A stretch of DNA of 31,455 nucleotides from Competibacteraceae bacterium UBA6584. Lineage in GTDB: Bacteria; Pseudomonadota; Gammaproteobacteria; Competibacterales; Competibacteraceae. A model generated the notes under the pieces. That model ran no database searches, had not been told where the DNA came from, and saw only the letters and a program-made list of their open reading frames with translations. This document shows positions 31,451 through 31,455 of this stretch, in pieces. The position numbers were made by a program, and so were the translations under genes. Within the stretch, counting starts at the first letter, position 1; every line of letters starts with the position of its first letter. The DNA lies in contig DJIW01000058.1 in assembly GCA_002433805.1 (NCBI GenBank), positions 1-31,455 on the forward strand, in the 5' to 3' direction.

Positions 31451-31455
31451 ACCGT
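31434..31455 (+). mobile_element. Terminal inverted repeat of an IS66-like element (right edge)
   Basis: GTAAGCG begins at 31434 and the following bases match the complement of the window start at 19 of 21 positions. The tip lies inside fabI and the element extends to the right, outside the window. The 8 bases before this tip (CGCCTTCG) differ from the 8 bases after the left tip (GATGAAAC), so the two ends are not the two sides of a single insertion target. Confidence 0.55.

Noticed and set aside
1..31455. The window as a complete small circular element with one IS copy
   Set aside because: The end repeats are inverted as expected for the two ends of an IS, but the adjacent 8-base sequences (GATGAAAC and CGCCTTCG) do not match as a target duplication would. 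No replication or integration gene is present.

Overview
The window is high-GC bacterial DNA, roughly 60-65% by eye, with AT-rich patches near 2.95-3.07, 7.6-7.9 and 17.87-17.93 kb. Gene content is proteobacterial: 2-aminoethylphosphonate (AEP) transport and catabolism, HicAB, ZntB/CorA, a LysR/SDR pair, and a DUF3141 - MaoC/Pta - acetate kinase - FabI cluster. I lean towards a gammaproteobacterium that handles polyhydroxyalkanoate, perhaps Competibacteraceae-like, with low confidence because no marker gene is present. No rRNA, tRNA or CRISPR array was seen.

Both edges carry near-identical terminal inverted repeats starting GTAAGCG, pointing outward. This looks like a segment bounded by two copies of an IS66-like insertion sequence. 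The right copy cuts a fabI gene and the left one ends 1 base before a small lipoprotein-like gene.

Region 1 (0-8.4 kb) is accessory DNA. It holds a small envelope gene group (23-971), a minus-strand three-gene cassette ending in a DUF6036 nucleotidyltransferase (1021-2692), and hicAB with a palindrome at its promoter (3046-3686). It also holds a truncated formylglycine-generating-enzyme-like (C-type lectin fold) gene whose C-terminus resembles the variable region of diversity-generating retroelement targets (4207-4716). A divergent SDR/LysR pair shares a palindromic operator (5023-6786). Fragments of IS5, IS6 and IS3 transposases and a serine recombinase lie between these genes.

Region 2 (8.4-12.4 kb) holds a periplasmic glycerophosphodiester phosphodiesterase with a ZntB-type metal transporter, a VOC protein and a GT4 glycosyltransferase.

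Region 3 (12.5-25.5 kb, all minus strand apart from one tentative small ORF) is phosphorus acquisition. It holds an AEP ABC transporter (binding protein, ATPase, fused permease), a secreted metallophosphoesterase behind a good Pho-box promoter candidate, and a translationally coupled catabolic operon phnW-phnX-pbfA-FAD oxidoreductase. Together these would import AEP and related phosphonates and send them through phosphonoacetaldehyde to acetaldehyde and phosphate. PhnW would handle AEP, PbfA would handle 1-hydroxy-AEP, and the FAD enzyme probably handles N-methyl-AEP. Upstream lie a membrane-anchored 2OG-Fe(II) oxygenase and two alpha/beta-hydrolase esterases, one with a long structured leader.

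Region 4 (26-31.45 kb, plus strand) encodes a DUF3141 protein with a PHA-synthase-like Cys-Asp-His triad, a MaoC-phosphotransacylase fusion whose hydratase residues are altered, an acetate/acyl kinase and the truncated FabI. The likely theme is conversion of acyl-CoA from storage polymer or fatty acids to acyl phosphate, acid and ATP.
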